Assembly: GCA_037440765.1 (NCBI GenBank)
Contig: JBBITL010000100.1
Span: forward strand, 1-13,447
Reading direction: 5' to 3'
From: DTKY01 sp037440765
GTDB taxonomy: Bacteria; Acidobacteriota; Terriglobia; Bryobacterales; Bryobacteraceae
Length of the DNA stretch: 13,447 nt
The notes beneath the pieces were generated by a model. It did no database searches and was not told the DNA's origin. It worked only from the letters and a program-made list of their open reading frames with translations. The position numbers and the translations under genes are program-made. Below, piece after piece: positions 1-7,063 of this stretch (its first letter is position 1; each line of letters starts with the position of its first letter).

Positions 1-243
1 AAGGCCGGATTTCCGGTGCCCTTGGAAGCGTGGCTGCGGGGCGACCTGAGGTCCTGGATGCGCGGCATCCTGCTGGATCGCGAGACCCTGGGGCGGGGTT
101 ACTTTCGGCGGAGCTGCATCGAGCGGTTGATTTCGGAGAACGACCGCTCCAGCGGGACGTTCTCCAAGGAACTGCTGTCGCTTGCGACGCTGGAGCTCTG
201 GCACCGGGTGTGTCTGCAACAACCCGCGATGGCCGCTGCCTGA
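1..243 (+). CDS. asparagine synthase-type amidotransferase, C-terminal fragment
   Basis: The frame is open from the left edge and stops at TGA 241-243, leaving about 80 residues of a C-terminus. It begins KAGFPVPLEAWLRGDLR, continues through GRGYFRRSCIERLI and ends with LATLELWHRVCLQ. This order (K-x-GF-x-x-P, W-L-R-G-x-L, RGYF, then L-x-L-E-L-W-H-R) is the typical end of the AsnB synthetase domain. The family makes amides from glutamine-derived ammonia through an acyl-adenylate. In polysaccharide loci such proteins are usually assigned to modifying a sugar or peptide moiety rather than making free asparagine. The glutaminase domain and PP-loop lie outside the window, so completeness and subfamily cannot be judged. 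A 45-bp gap separates it from the next gene. It is a second, separate member of the family also represented by the full gene at 7064-8995. Confidence 0.85.
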   Translation, partial: KAGFPVPLEAWLRGDLRSWMRGILLDRETLGRGYFRRSCIERLISENDRSSGTFSKELLSLATLELWHRVCLQQPAMAAA

Positions 244-288
244 GCATATGGCCGGGAGTCCTCCGCTTTAAACGCGGAACTGACCGCA

Positions 289-1527
289 ATGAACCAGCCG
301 AATGACCGCGTTCGAGTGCTGTACAGCTTCCCGCACAAGCTGGGCTCAGACCGGATCTGCTACACGGCGTGGCAGCAGGTGAACGGCCTGGCAGCCGCGG
401 GCGCGCAAGTGCTGGCGATGCCGGGCGTGTTGCACCGAACGGCGCACCCCGGCGTGAAGGTCGAGCCGACGCTGGCGCGGGGAAAGGTGCGTATTCCCTA
501 CAGGCTCGTGGGCAAGATGCGTGCGTTGGCGCTGCATGACCGCATCGTTGCGCACAGGATCAGGCGGCTGGCGGGGACCATCGACGTTGTGCACACTTGG
601 CCGGCGGCAGCGTTGGAGACGCTGAAGGCCGCCGCCGAGATGCGGATTCCGAGTGTGCTGGAGCGTCCGAACGCACACACGCGGTTCGCCTTCGAGGCCG
701 TCGGGAGGGAGTTCGAGCGGCTGGGGATCCCACTTCCTCCGGGGGACGAGTACTCCTACAAGCCCGGCCTGTTGAAGAAGGAAGAAGAGGAATACCGGCT
801 GGCAGACTACATTCTGTGTCCCTCCGAGTTTGTCGTGCGGACTTTCCTGGACCGGGGCTTCCAGCGCCAGAAGCTGGTGCGGCACATGTACGGATTCGAC
901 GAGGGGGTGTACCACCCGGACGGTGACCGTCAGGCCGCAGGCTCCGGGCTCAGGCTGTTGTTCGTCGGGGTCTGCGCAGTGCGCAAAGGCGTACACTTCG
1001 CGCTGGAGGCCTGGTTGAAGTCGCCGGCATCCAGGAACGGCACGTTTCAGATCGCAGGGGAGTTCCTGCCGGCCTACGCCGAGAGGCTGCGGCCCATGCT
1101 GGCGCATCCCAGCGTGCGCGCGCTGGGGCACCGCCGGGACGTGGCGGACCTGATGCGGCAGAGCGACATCCTGGTGTTGCCGAGCATCGAGGAGGGTTTC
1201 GGCCTGGTTGTCGCGGAGGCGATGGGGAGCGGCTGCGTGCCCCTGACCTCGGAGGCATGTACGGACATCTGCCGGCACATGGAGAACGGCCTGGTGCACA
1301 AGGTAGGCGACGTCGAGACGCTCGCGCGGCAGATCACGATGCTGGACGAGGACCGCGGATTGCTGGCCAGGCTTCGCGCCGGGGCGCTCGCGACGGCGCC
1401 GGAAGTGACGTGGGGCGCGGCCGGCCGCAGGCTTCTTGAGGCGTACCGGGAAGTGCTCGCGGCCGGCACAGCGGAGGAACGATTCGAGGCTCCGGCCGGC
1501 AATGCCGCAGACAGGCTTTTCCAATGA
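289..1527 (+). CDS. GT-B fold glycosyltransferase (GT4-like)
   Basis: This 412-residue protein is of usual length for a GT4-like, retaining nucleotide-sugar glycosyltransferase acting at the cytoplasmic face of the membrane. The N-terminal Rossmann-like half (about residues 1-200) includes a DVVHTW segment. The C-terminal half opens with LRLLFVGVCAVRKGV, a typical donor-domain beta strand followed by the basic R-K-G turn. It continues with SDILVLPSIEEGFGLVVAEAM, in which E302 and E310 form the EX7E motif. No signal peptide or transmembrane helix is seen. ATG 289 is chosen because the Rossmann strand VRVLYSFPH begins just after it; the upstream Shine-Dalgarno is weak. The stop overlaps the next start (ATGA, 1524-1527), suggesting translational coupling to the deacetylase. 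Donor and acceptor sugars cannot be read from sequence. Confidence 0.9.
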   Translation: MNQPNDRVRVLYSFPHKLGSDRICYTAWQQVNGLAAAGAQVLAMPGVLHRTAHPGVKVEPTLARGKVRIPYRLVGKMRALALHDRIVAHRIRRLAGTIDVVHTWPAAALETLKAAAEMRIPSVLERPNAHTRFAFEAVGREFERLGIPLPPGDEYSYKPGLLKKEEEEYRLADYILCPSEFVVRTFLDRGFQRQKLVRHMYGFDEGVYHPDGDRQAAGSGLRLLFVGVCAVRKGVHFALEAWLKSPASRNGTFQIAGEFLPAYAERLRPMLAHPSVRALGHRRDVADLMRQSDILVLPSIEEGFGLVVAEAMGSGCVPLTSEACTDICRHMENGLVHKVGDVETLARQITMLDEDRGLLARLRAGALATAPEVTWGAAGRRLLEAYREVLAAGTAEERFEAPAGNAADRLFQ

Positions 1528-2867
1528 CGGCAGCGGACATCCTCGCAGCCTACTACCGGTGCCCCGCCGGACCTGGCGGGCTGGTCTCTCCCGCTGACCT
1601 GGACGGTCAGTGCGGATACTTCCGCTTCGGGGCGGATACGGTGTGTTACGGGCGGCTGTCGGGGGGCGTCCCGGGCGAGCGTCCCAACGAGGCGTCTGTG
1701 GATGCCCTGGAGGCCGTGCGCGCGGACGGGCAGGCAGCCAGACTGCCGTTTGACGCGGGCGAGGTAATTGACAACCTGCGGATGGAACGGTACGCGGGAA
1801 GCTGGTCGGCCGGACGACCGGCCCGGCACGAGGCTTTCCGCCGGGCCTACTATTACCTGCGGCCGGCGCTGCCGGTCGCGATTCGCAGGTTTCTGCATAA
1901 GCAGTATTTCAGGGGATGGGAGGAACTGGGGTTCCCGGCGTGGCCGGTGGATACGACGGTGGAGCGGCTCCACAGGAGGCTGCTTGCGCTGACGCTCCAG
2001 GCGAGCGGCGCCGCCGAGACGCCGTTCATCTGGTTCTGGCCGGAGGGCTTCCAGAGTTGCTGCGTGATGACGCACGATGTTGAAACGCAGGCCGGGTTGG
2101 ACGCGTGCGAATGGCTGATGGACCTGGACGAGGGGTTTGGAATGCGTAGCGCGCTCGTCCTCATTCCAGAGCGGCGGTACCCACTGCGGCCGGACATGGT
2201 AAGAGAGCTGCTCGAGCGAGGCTGTGAGATCAGCATCCATGACTTGAACCATGACGGGAACCTTTTCGCCTGCCGGGAGGAGTTCCTGAGGCGGGTTAAA
2301 CGAATCAACTACTACGGCAGGCTGTACGGCGCCAAGGGGTTCAGGTCAGGAGCGATGTACCGCAATGCGGAGTGGTATGGAAACCTCGAGTTCGCTTACG
2401 ACATGTCAATCCCCAACGTGGCGCACCTGGAACCACAGCGCGGGGGCTGTTGCACGGTGATGCCCTACTTTATTGGCGACGTGCTCGAGCTTCCGACAAC
2501 GATGACGCAGGACTATACGCTGTTCCACGTGCTGGGCGACTACTCGATAGGCCTGTGGAAGCGCCAGCTTGGATTGATGATTGAAGAGAGCGGTCTGGCG
2601 AACTTCAACGTTCACCCGGACTACCTGACCTCGGAACGCGCGACTGGCACGTACAAATCGTTGCTGATCTACCTTGCGGAACTAAGGGCGGCGAGGAAGA
2701 TGTGGTTTGCCCTGCCGGGAGAGGTTGACACGTGGTGGAGGCAGCGGAGCCAGATGCGGCTGGTTGTGAAAGAGGGTGGCTGGCGGGTCGAGGGTGCCGG
2801 AAGCGAGCGGGCGCGGATCGCGATCGCGGCGGTTGAGGGCGATACGGTCAGGTACAGCGTGGCATAG
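1524..2867 (+). CDS. polysaccharide deacetylase-like (NodB-type) protein with long N-terminal extension
   Basis: A 447-residue protein. A NodB-type carbohydrate esterase core occupies roughly residues 178-385. Motif 1 is THDVE (T183-E187), standing for the usual TFDD with D185 the likely metal/catalytic aspartate. Motif 2 is IHDLNHDGNL, with H239 and H243 as likely metal ligands. Motif 3 is FRSG at 273-276. A late FNVHPDYL segment supplies the conserved C-terminal histidine. The first 175 or so residues are an extension not found in minimal deacetylases; it ends with FPAWPVDTTVERLHRR and FIWFWPEG, a layout I associate with an EPS-locus subfamily. No signal peptide is visible, so the protein may act on cytoplasmic lipid-linked intermediates. 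The expected reaction is removal of N- or O-acetyl groups from the glycan. The start is fixed by the 4-bp overlap with the glycosyltransferase. Confidence 0.85.
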   Translation: MTAADILAAYYRCPAGPGGLVSPADLDGQCGYFRFGADTVCYGRLSGGVPGERPNEASVDALEAVRADGQAARLPFDAGEVIDNLRMERYAGSWSAGRPARHEAFRRAYYYLRPALPVAIRRFLHKQYFRGWEELGFPAWPVDTTVERLHRRLLALTLQASGAAETPFIWFWPEGFQSCCVMTHDVETQAGLDACEWLMDLDEGFGMRSALVLIPERRYPLRPDMVRELLERGCEISIHDLNHDGNLFACREEFLRRVKRINYYGRLYGAKGFRSGAMYRNAEWYGNLEFAYDMSIPNVAHLEPQRGGCCTVMPYFIGDVLELPTTMTQDYTLFHVLGDYSIGLWKRQLGLMIEESGLANFNVHPDYLTSERATGTYKSLLIYLAELRAARKMWFALPGEVDTWWRQRSQMRLVVKEGGWRVEGAGSERARIAIAAVEGDTVRYSVA

Positions 2868-2899
2868 GCGCCAGTACACCGGGTTGGGATAGACGGCCG

Positions 2900-3931
2900 A
2901 TGTACCTGATAGATCCATGCAGCGACCCGCGATGGCCGGAGTTCCTGGAGCGGCATCCGCTGGCATCCGCCTTTCACACTCCTGGGTGGCTGGAGGCGCT
3001 GCGGCGAACTTACGGCTACGAGCCGGTTGTATTTACGACGACGCCTCCGGGCCGCGAGTTCAGCAACGGCTGGGCTTTCTGTAGGATTGCCAGCGCCCTC
3101 ACCGGCAAGCGGTTGGTTTCACTGCCTTTCTCGGACCACTGCGACCCGCTTGTGACGAACGGCGACGAGCTGGCGGAGCTGGTGTCCGCCTTGAAGCAGG
3201 AGGCTGACCGGACCGGGGTCAGGTACGCGGAGATGCGCCCGGTGAAGGTAGCTGTGGGGGCCACATCCGGCCTGGGGCAGGCGGGCGGCTTCTGCTTCCA
3301 TCGGCTGGATCTCAGCCCAAGCCTTGGCGTGCTGTTCCGCGGCTTTCACCAGGACTGCGTGCAGAGGAAGATCAAGCGCGCCGAACGGGAATCTCTGGCG
3401 TACGAGCGGGGCCGCTCAGACACGCTGCTGCGGCGCTTCTACGAGCTGTGGATGGTGAGTCGCCGGAGGCAAGGGCTGCCACCGCAGCCGCTGGCGTGGT
3501 TTCGTAATCTGGCGGAGCTCGTGCGAGACAATCTCACGGTTCACCTTGCGCTGAAGAGCAACCAGCCACTGGCGAGCATCCTAACGCTGCGGCACAACCG
3601 GACGCTGATGTACAAGTACGGCTGTTCAGACAGGAGCGCCGGCGCCGTGGGCGGCACGCAATTCCTGCTCTGGGAAGCCATCCGTGAGGCAAGAGACGCC
3701 GGGCTTCACGAATTGGACATGGGACGGTCGGACTGGGACAATCCAGGCCTGATCGCGTTCAAGGATCGTTGGGGCGCAAGCCGTTCATGCCTCGCGTACC
3801 TGCGCTATCCGGCCTGCCGCGAGCGGCCTCGCGCCGAGTGGCCTGTGCGCATTGCCAAGCGGGTGTTCGGGCTGGCCCCAAGCGCTCTGGCGAACGCGGC
3901 GGGACGCATCGTGTACAGGCACTTTGGGTGA
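2900..3931 (+). CDS. FemAB-like / GNAT-fold transferase, copy 1
   Basis: This 343-residue protein is the size of FemAB-related proteins of EPS loci. The N-terminal signature is DPRWPEFLERHPLASAFHTPGWLEALRRTYG (family anchors: DPRW, HP, FHTPGWL). A basic stretch RKIKRAERESL lies near residues 155-165. The C-terminal GNAT half has the signature ELDMGRSDWDNPGLIAFK plus DRWGA, with D273 and the lysine before DRWG conserved. FemA/FemB/FmhB proteins transfer aminoacyl groups to lipid II; EPS-locus relatives are thought to transfer an acyl or aminoacyl group to a glycan, with donor and acceptor unknown. No signal peptide or membrane helix is seen. ATG 2900 follows a 32-bp gap after the deacetylase. 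The TGA overlaps a GTG start of the next, homologous gene. It is the most divergent of the three adjacent copies. Confidence 0.85.
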   Translation: MYLIDPCSDPRWPEFLERHPLASAFHTPGWLEALRRTYGYEPVVFTTTPPGREFSNGWAFCRIASALTGKRLVSLPFSDHCDPLVTNGDELAELVSALKQEADRTGVRYAEMRPVKVAVGATSGLGQAGGFCFHRLDLSPSLGVLFRGFHQDCVQRKIKRAERESLAYERGRSDTLLRRFYELWMVSRRRQGLPPQPLAWFRNLAELVRDNLTVHLALKSNQPLASILTLRHNRTLMYKYGCSDRSAGAVGGTQFLLWEAIREARDAGLHELDMGRSDWDNPGLIAFKDRWGASRSCLAYLRYPACRERPRAEWPVRIAKRVFGLAPSALANAAGRIVYRHFG

Positions 3932-5172
3932 GGCTTCCCGGACCTGTGCAGCGCAACGAGACAAGTCACGTTGGAAGCGGGCAACTGGTGAAGCCCGCGG
4001 ATGCCCCTGCGGTCAGTGTGGACGCGATTTGCGGCTCAGCGGCACTGAAAGTCCTCGAGGTCGACTACAAGGCCGATCCCCGGTGGATGGGCTTTCTGGA
4101 GTCTCATCCTGATGCCTTGGTCTACCATCACCCTGGATGGCTGGCGGCACTCGAGAGCGAGTATGGCCAGAAATGTACGGCGCTGGCGTGCGTAGACCCT
4201 GAGGGCGACTATCAGGGCGTGCTGCCTCTGCTCGAAACGCGGGGGCTGCCGCTACTGCGGTGTCATGGACTTGGTCCGCGACTTTCGTCCTTGCCTCGCA
4301 CCCCGCTTGCAGGACCCCTGTACAACAGCGTGCCAGCGCTCCGCGCGCTGATCGAGGCTGCGGTGCAACGAACCCAAGCCAGGCCTGGCGTCCAACTGCA
4401 ATTGAAACTGGGCGCTCGAGGCCTCGAAGACCATGTTGGAGGCCTGGGCTGCCAGCGATGGCGGACCAGCTACGTCTGCGTGCTTCCTCCACGCCAGCCC
4501 GGGGGCCCGTACGGGACATCCAGTCCGGCGCCACTTGGCGAGCTCCGGTTCGGAAGCTCTCGCAACCACCTTAGGATCAAGTGCTCTGTCAGCAAGGCCC
4601 TGAAACTGGGCGTGAAGGTCCGCGCCGCCACGACAAGCGTCGAGTTGAGAGGCTGGTATCGGTTGTACCTCGAAACCATGCGCAAGAATGCTGTGCCGCC
4701 GCGCCCATACCGCTTCTTTCATTCCGCCTGGACGAGTCTTCAGCCCCTAGGTCTGATGCGACTTTGGGTCGCGGAGCATGGTGCCGGACGTGGCCCCAGG
4801 ATGGTTGCCGGTGTGATCATACTCAAGTATCGCGGGCGAGCCTTCTACGCCTTCGCCGGCTGTTCTTCCGAGGGTTACGCGTTGCAGGCGAACGATGCGC
4901 TGCAATGGCACGCGATCAACGACTCGTGGAGAGGAGGCTGCCACTCATACGACTTCGGCGAGGTGCCCGATGATCATGGCCAGTTGGCGGCGTACAAGCG
5001 GAAATGGGGCGCGGACGCGGCTCAACTCTACCGTTACTACTACCCGGAGGGGGTGAAATCGGACGGCGGCCACCGCTTCGCAGCCCTCATCAGGCCCGCT
5101 CGAGCTCTGTGGCGCCGCCTCCCGCTGGGAATCACCGCCGCTATCTGTGATCGAATATTCAGGTACTTGTGA
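3928..5172 (+). CDS. FemAB-like / GNAT-fold transferase, copy 2
   Basis: Using GTG 3928, which forms a GTGA overlap with the previous stop, the product is 414 residues. An alternative GTG at 3988, preceded by GGAAG at suitable spacing, gives 394 residues; the family domain (LKVLEVDYKADPRW, residue 40 on) is intact either way. Signatures are DPRWMGFLESHP and HHPGWLAALESEYG near 50-75, LSSLPRTPLAGPL, a basic RIKCSVSKALKLGVKVR block near 216-232, and YDFGEVPDDHGQLAAYKRKWG starting at 341. The last two are hallmarks of the FemAB/CelD-like GNAT group. The copy-3 neighbour shares SSLPRTP-AGPL, KA-KLGV-VR and YDFGEV with it, so these two are closer to each other than to copy 1. Likely cytoplasmic; the probable role is transfer of an acyl or aminoacyl group to a polysaccharide precursor. 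The GTG start choice is moderately certain. Confidence 0.82.
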   Translation: MRLPGPVQRNETSHVGSGQLVKPADAPAVSVDAICGSAALKVLEVDYKADPRWMGFLESHPDALVYHHPGWLAALESEYGQKCTALACVDPEGDYQGVLPLLETRGLPLLRCHGLGPRLSSLPRTPLAGPLYNSVPALRALIEAAVQRTQARPGVQLQLKLGARGLEDHVGGLGCQRWRTSYVCVLPPRQPGGPYGTSSPAPLGELRFGSSRNHLRIKCSVSKALKLGVKVRAATTSVELRGWYRLYLETMRKNAVPPRPYRFFHSAWTSLQPLGLMRLWVAEHGAGRGPRMVAGVIILKYRGRAFYAFAGCSSEGYALQANDALQWHAINDSWRGGCHSYDFGEVPDDHGQLAAYKRKWGADAAQLYRYYYPEGVKSDGGHRFAALIRPARALWRRLPLGITAAICDRIFRYL

Positions 5173-6347
5173 TGCCGCTCGACTTACAGGGACAATTCAG
5201 CGGGCAGTCAAGTCAGCCCGCCTCGAAGGCTGCGGGCGACCCATCCGCCCCAGGCCTCAGGATTATCCGGCTCGACGTGTCTGACCCCCGGTGGGACCGG
5301 TTTGTAGAATCGCATCCCCAGCGATCGGTCTTCCACCATCCGGCGTGGTCGCGAGCTTTGATGGCAGAAAACGGGCGTGAACCCTTCGCCCTGGCATGCG
5401 AAGACGGCGCGGGTAATGTGCTCGGCATGATGCCGTTGCTGTCAACTCGCGGCCTGCCCATCAACCTCGGAGAGCACATCGTACGCCGCCGTCTCTCGTC
5501 GCTGCCGCGAACGCCTGTCGCAGGCCCCCTGTCTACCAGTTGTGAAGCCACCAGGGCGCTTGTACAGGCGGCGATCGAACTGGCGCGCGACGCGGGCATG
5601 ACGTTCCAGATGAAGACGCCCGGAAGCGACCTGGAGGGTTCAGTGGACGGCCTGCAAGGGGCGCCGTGGAAGCCGAAACTCGTAGTCAGCCTCCCACGCG
5701 GCGGGACGGGGTTGCGGTTTGGCAACGCCCGTCAACATGGCCGCGTGATGTATGGGGTGAACAAGGCGCGCAAGCTGGGCGTTCGTGTGCGGTGGTCGGA
5801 TACCGAGGAAGAACTGCGCTCCTGGTACCAACTGTATCTGGACACCATGCGATGGCACGCTTCGCTCTCGCGTCCATACCGGTTTTTCCAGTCGTTATGG
5901 CGCAGTCTGCACCCGTGCGGCCTCATGAGGCTGCTGGTTGCCTGCCGGGAAGTGGGTGGCGCCCGCCAGTTGCTGGCCGGATGTGTCTACCTGATCTCGG
6001 GTAGGGGCTACTACTGTTGGCTGAACGGTCGCAGGCGGGACCAACTACACTTGTGTCCCAATGACGCTATTCACTGGGAGGGGATTTCGACGGCCTGGAA
6101 GGAGGGATTCGAGTGGTACGATTTCGGCGAAGTGGAGGAGGATCAGAAAGGACTGATCGCCTTCAAGTCCAAGTGGGGGGCGGAGCCGACACGGTCCTAT
6201 CGATACTACTTCCCGGCTCCCAAGGGTTTGCGCGCGCCTGCTCCGGAATCCAACACCTGTTCGCGGCTTCTCCTGAAGCGCCTGTGGCGAAGGGTGCCGC
6301 TTCCATTGACTGAACTGGCAGGCGACTGGGCCTGCCGCTACCTCTAG
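5172..6347 (+). CDS. FemAB-like / GNAT-fold transferase, copy 3
   Basis: ATG 5172 shares its A with the previous TGA (TGATG junction); a GTG at 5169 would add one codon. The product has 391 residues. A poorly conserved, Ser/Ala/Gln-rich N-terminus of about 30 residues precedes LRIIRLDVSDPRWDRFVESHP (DPRW at 38-41) and HHPAWSRAL. The middle carries RLSSLPRTPVAGPL and KARKLGVRVRWSDTEEEL. The C-terminal signature is YDFGEVEEDQKGLIAFKSKWG from residue 316. These match copy 2 in order and spacing, indicating a tandem duplication followed by considerable divergence. The likely function is the same class of reaction on a different acceptor position or with a different donor. The gene ends with TAG 6345-6347, followed by the first notable gap (57 bp) in this stretch. 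Confidence 0.83.
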   Translation: MPLDLQGQFSGQSSQPASKAAGDPSAPGLRIIRLDVSDPRWDRFVESHPQRSVFHHPAWSRALMAENGREPFALACEDGAGNVLGMMPLLSTRGLPINLGEHIVRRRLSSLPRTPVAGPLSTSCEATRALVQAAIELARDAGMTFQMKTPGSDLEGSVDGLQGAPWKPKLVVSLPRGGTGLRFGNARQHGRVMYGVNKARKLGVRVRWSDTEEELRSWYQLYLDTMRWHASLSRPYRFFQSLWRSLHPCGLMRLLVACREVGGARQLLAGCVYLISGRGYYCWLNGRRRDQLHLCPNDAIHWEGISTAWKEGFEWYDFGEVEEDQKGLIAFKSKWGAEPTRSYRYYFPAPKGLRAPAPESNTCSRLLLKRLWRRVPLPLTELAGDWACRYL

Positions 6348-6395
6348 AGCCCCGATTCAGAAGTCCGCAGGCCTGCAAGCCCGCTTCCTCACGGT

Positions 6396-6433
6396 CGCGG
6401 TTCTGTGCAACACCTCGAAAGCACAGAACCGCG
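6396..6433. repeat. perfect 13-bp inverted repeat at start of the acyltransferase gene
   Basis: The left arm CGCGGTTCTGTGC (6396-6408) is the exact reverse complement of the right arm GCACAGAACCGCG (6421-6433), separated by a 12-nt loop. No T-run follows, so it does not look like a Rho-independent terminator. It straddles the only upstream in-frame GTG (6405) for the next gene, so in mRNA the hairpin would bury that start codon. It could be an operator-like dyad, an mRNA structure controlling translation of the acyltransferase, or a sign that the true start is downstream. The structure is directly visible; its role is not. Confidence 0.7.
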
Positions 6434-7040
6434 CGTCAGCAAGCGGACGCATTTGTTCAGCGGACCTCTGACTCGGGACACCAGCAGGCTGCTGAGACTT
6501 CAAGTGCTCAAAAGGCTGTTAAGCAGGGTCGTAAACAAGATCGCCTTCGTGGCGCCGGGGGGGGATAGTGCGCGGCCGTGGCTGCACCGGCTGCGGGGGA
6601 TGAAGGTCGGAAAGAACGTCTGGATCGGACAGTTCGTCTACATTGACGAGTTGCACCCGGAGGATGTGACGATCGGCGACAACTGCACCATCGGGCTTAG
6701 GACATCCATCTTCTCCCACTTCTACTGGGGGGCGAGGCGGCCGGCCAGCAACGGCAAGGTCACGATCGAGAAGGACGTCTTCATCGGTCCCCACTGCGTG
6801 ATCCTGCCGAACGTGCACATCGGCGAGGGAGCGGTAATCAAGGCCGGGACCGTGGTGAGCAGGAATGTGCCGGCGCACACCTTCTGGGGAAGCCCGTCCG
6901 CCCAGGTGCTGGGGGAGGCTGCCGTGCCGTTGACGGCAGGGCATACGTATCAGGAGTTCCTGCGGGGCGTGCGGCCGCGAAGGGCAGGAATGCCTTCGGC
7001 CCATTCTGGATCCGACGCTTCAGGGACGGCGGAAGTCTGA
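6405..7040 (+). CDS. left-handed beta-helix (hexapeptide repeat) acyltransferase
   Basis: From GTG 6405 the product is 211 residues. An N-terminal helical segment (LLRLQVLKRLLSRVVNKIAF, about 30-50) precedes LHRLRGMKVGKNVWIGQFVYID. Hexapeptide turns then follow (VTIGDNCTIGLRTSIFSHF, VTIEKDVFIGPHCVILPNVHIGEGAVIKAGTVVS), ending in the classic GSPSAQVLG cap. H105 in SHFYW is the candidate catalytic histidine. The family O- or N-acetylates sugars using acetyl-CoA, typically as trimers; WcaF/serine acetyltransferase-like members occur in most EPS loci. The start is uncertain: GTG 6405 lies inside a 13-bp inverted repeat. TTG 6453 (195 aa) and GTG 6504 (178 aa) are in-frame alternatives that keep the whole catalytic domain. 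It is 23 bp upstream of the amidotransferase and may oppose or complement the deacetylase. Confidence 0.83.
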   Translation: MQHLESTEPRVSKRTHLFSGPLTRDTSRLLRLQVLKRLLSRVVNKIAFVAPGGDSARPWLHRLRGMKVGKNVWIGQFVYIDELHPEDVTIGDNCTIGLRTSIFSHFYWGARRPASNGKVTIEKDVFIGPHCVILPNVHIGEGAVIKAGTVVSRNVPAHTFWGSPSAQVLGEAAVPLTAGHTYQEFLRGVRPRRAGMPSAHSGSDASGTAEV

Positions 7041-7063
7041 GGCATGCCTGCCGGCAGTTAGCC

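Noticed and set aside
262..278. Small 5-bp stem in the gap before the glycosyltransferase
   Set aside because: The stem is too short and has no poly-T tail; no support as terminator or operator.
346..1524. Long antisense open frame (392 codons) opposite the glycosyltransferase
   Set aside because: It is Arg/Pro/His/Gln-rich with no domain motif and lies wholly opposite a gene with clear GT-B motifs; it is a by-product of high GC codon use.
1074..2252. Antisense open frame (392 codons) across the glycosyltransferase/deacetylase junction
   Set aside because: It spans two well-supported sense genes and has no recognisable motif; composition is that of a GC-driven shadow frame.
3769..3927. Upstream extension of FemAB copy 2
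   Set aside because: The extra residues come from the out-of-frame end of copy 1 and do not resemble the family; GTG 3928 or 3988 fits the domain boundary.
6317..6336. GC-rich 7-bp hairpin near the end of FemAB copy 3 as a possible terminator
   Set aside because: It lies within coding sequence, has a short stem and is not followed by a T-run.
7048..7057. 10-bp palindrome CTGCCGGCAG just upstream of the AsnB-type gene
   Set aside because: Palindromes of this size and composition are expected by chance at this GC level; another (GCAGGCCTGC) occurs at 6367-6376.
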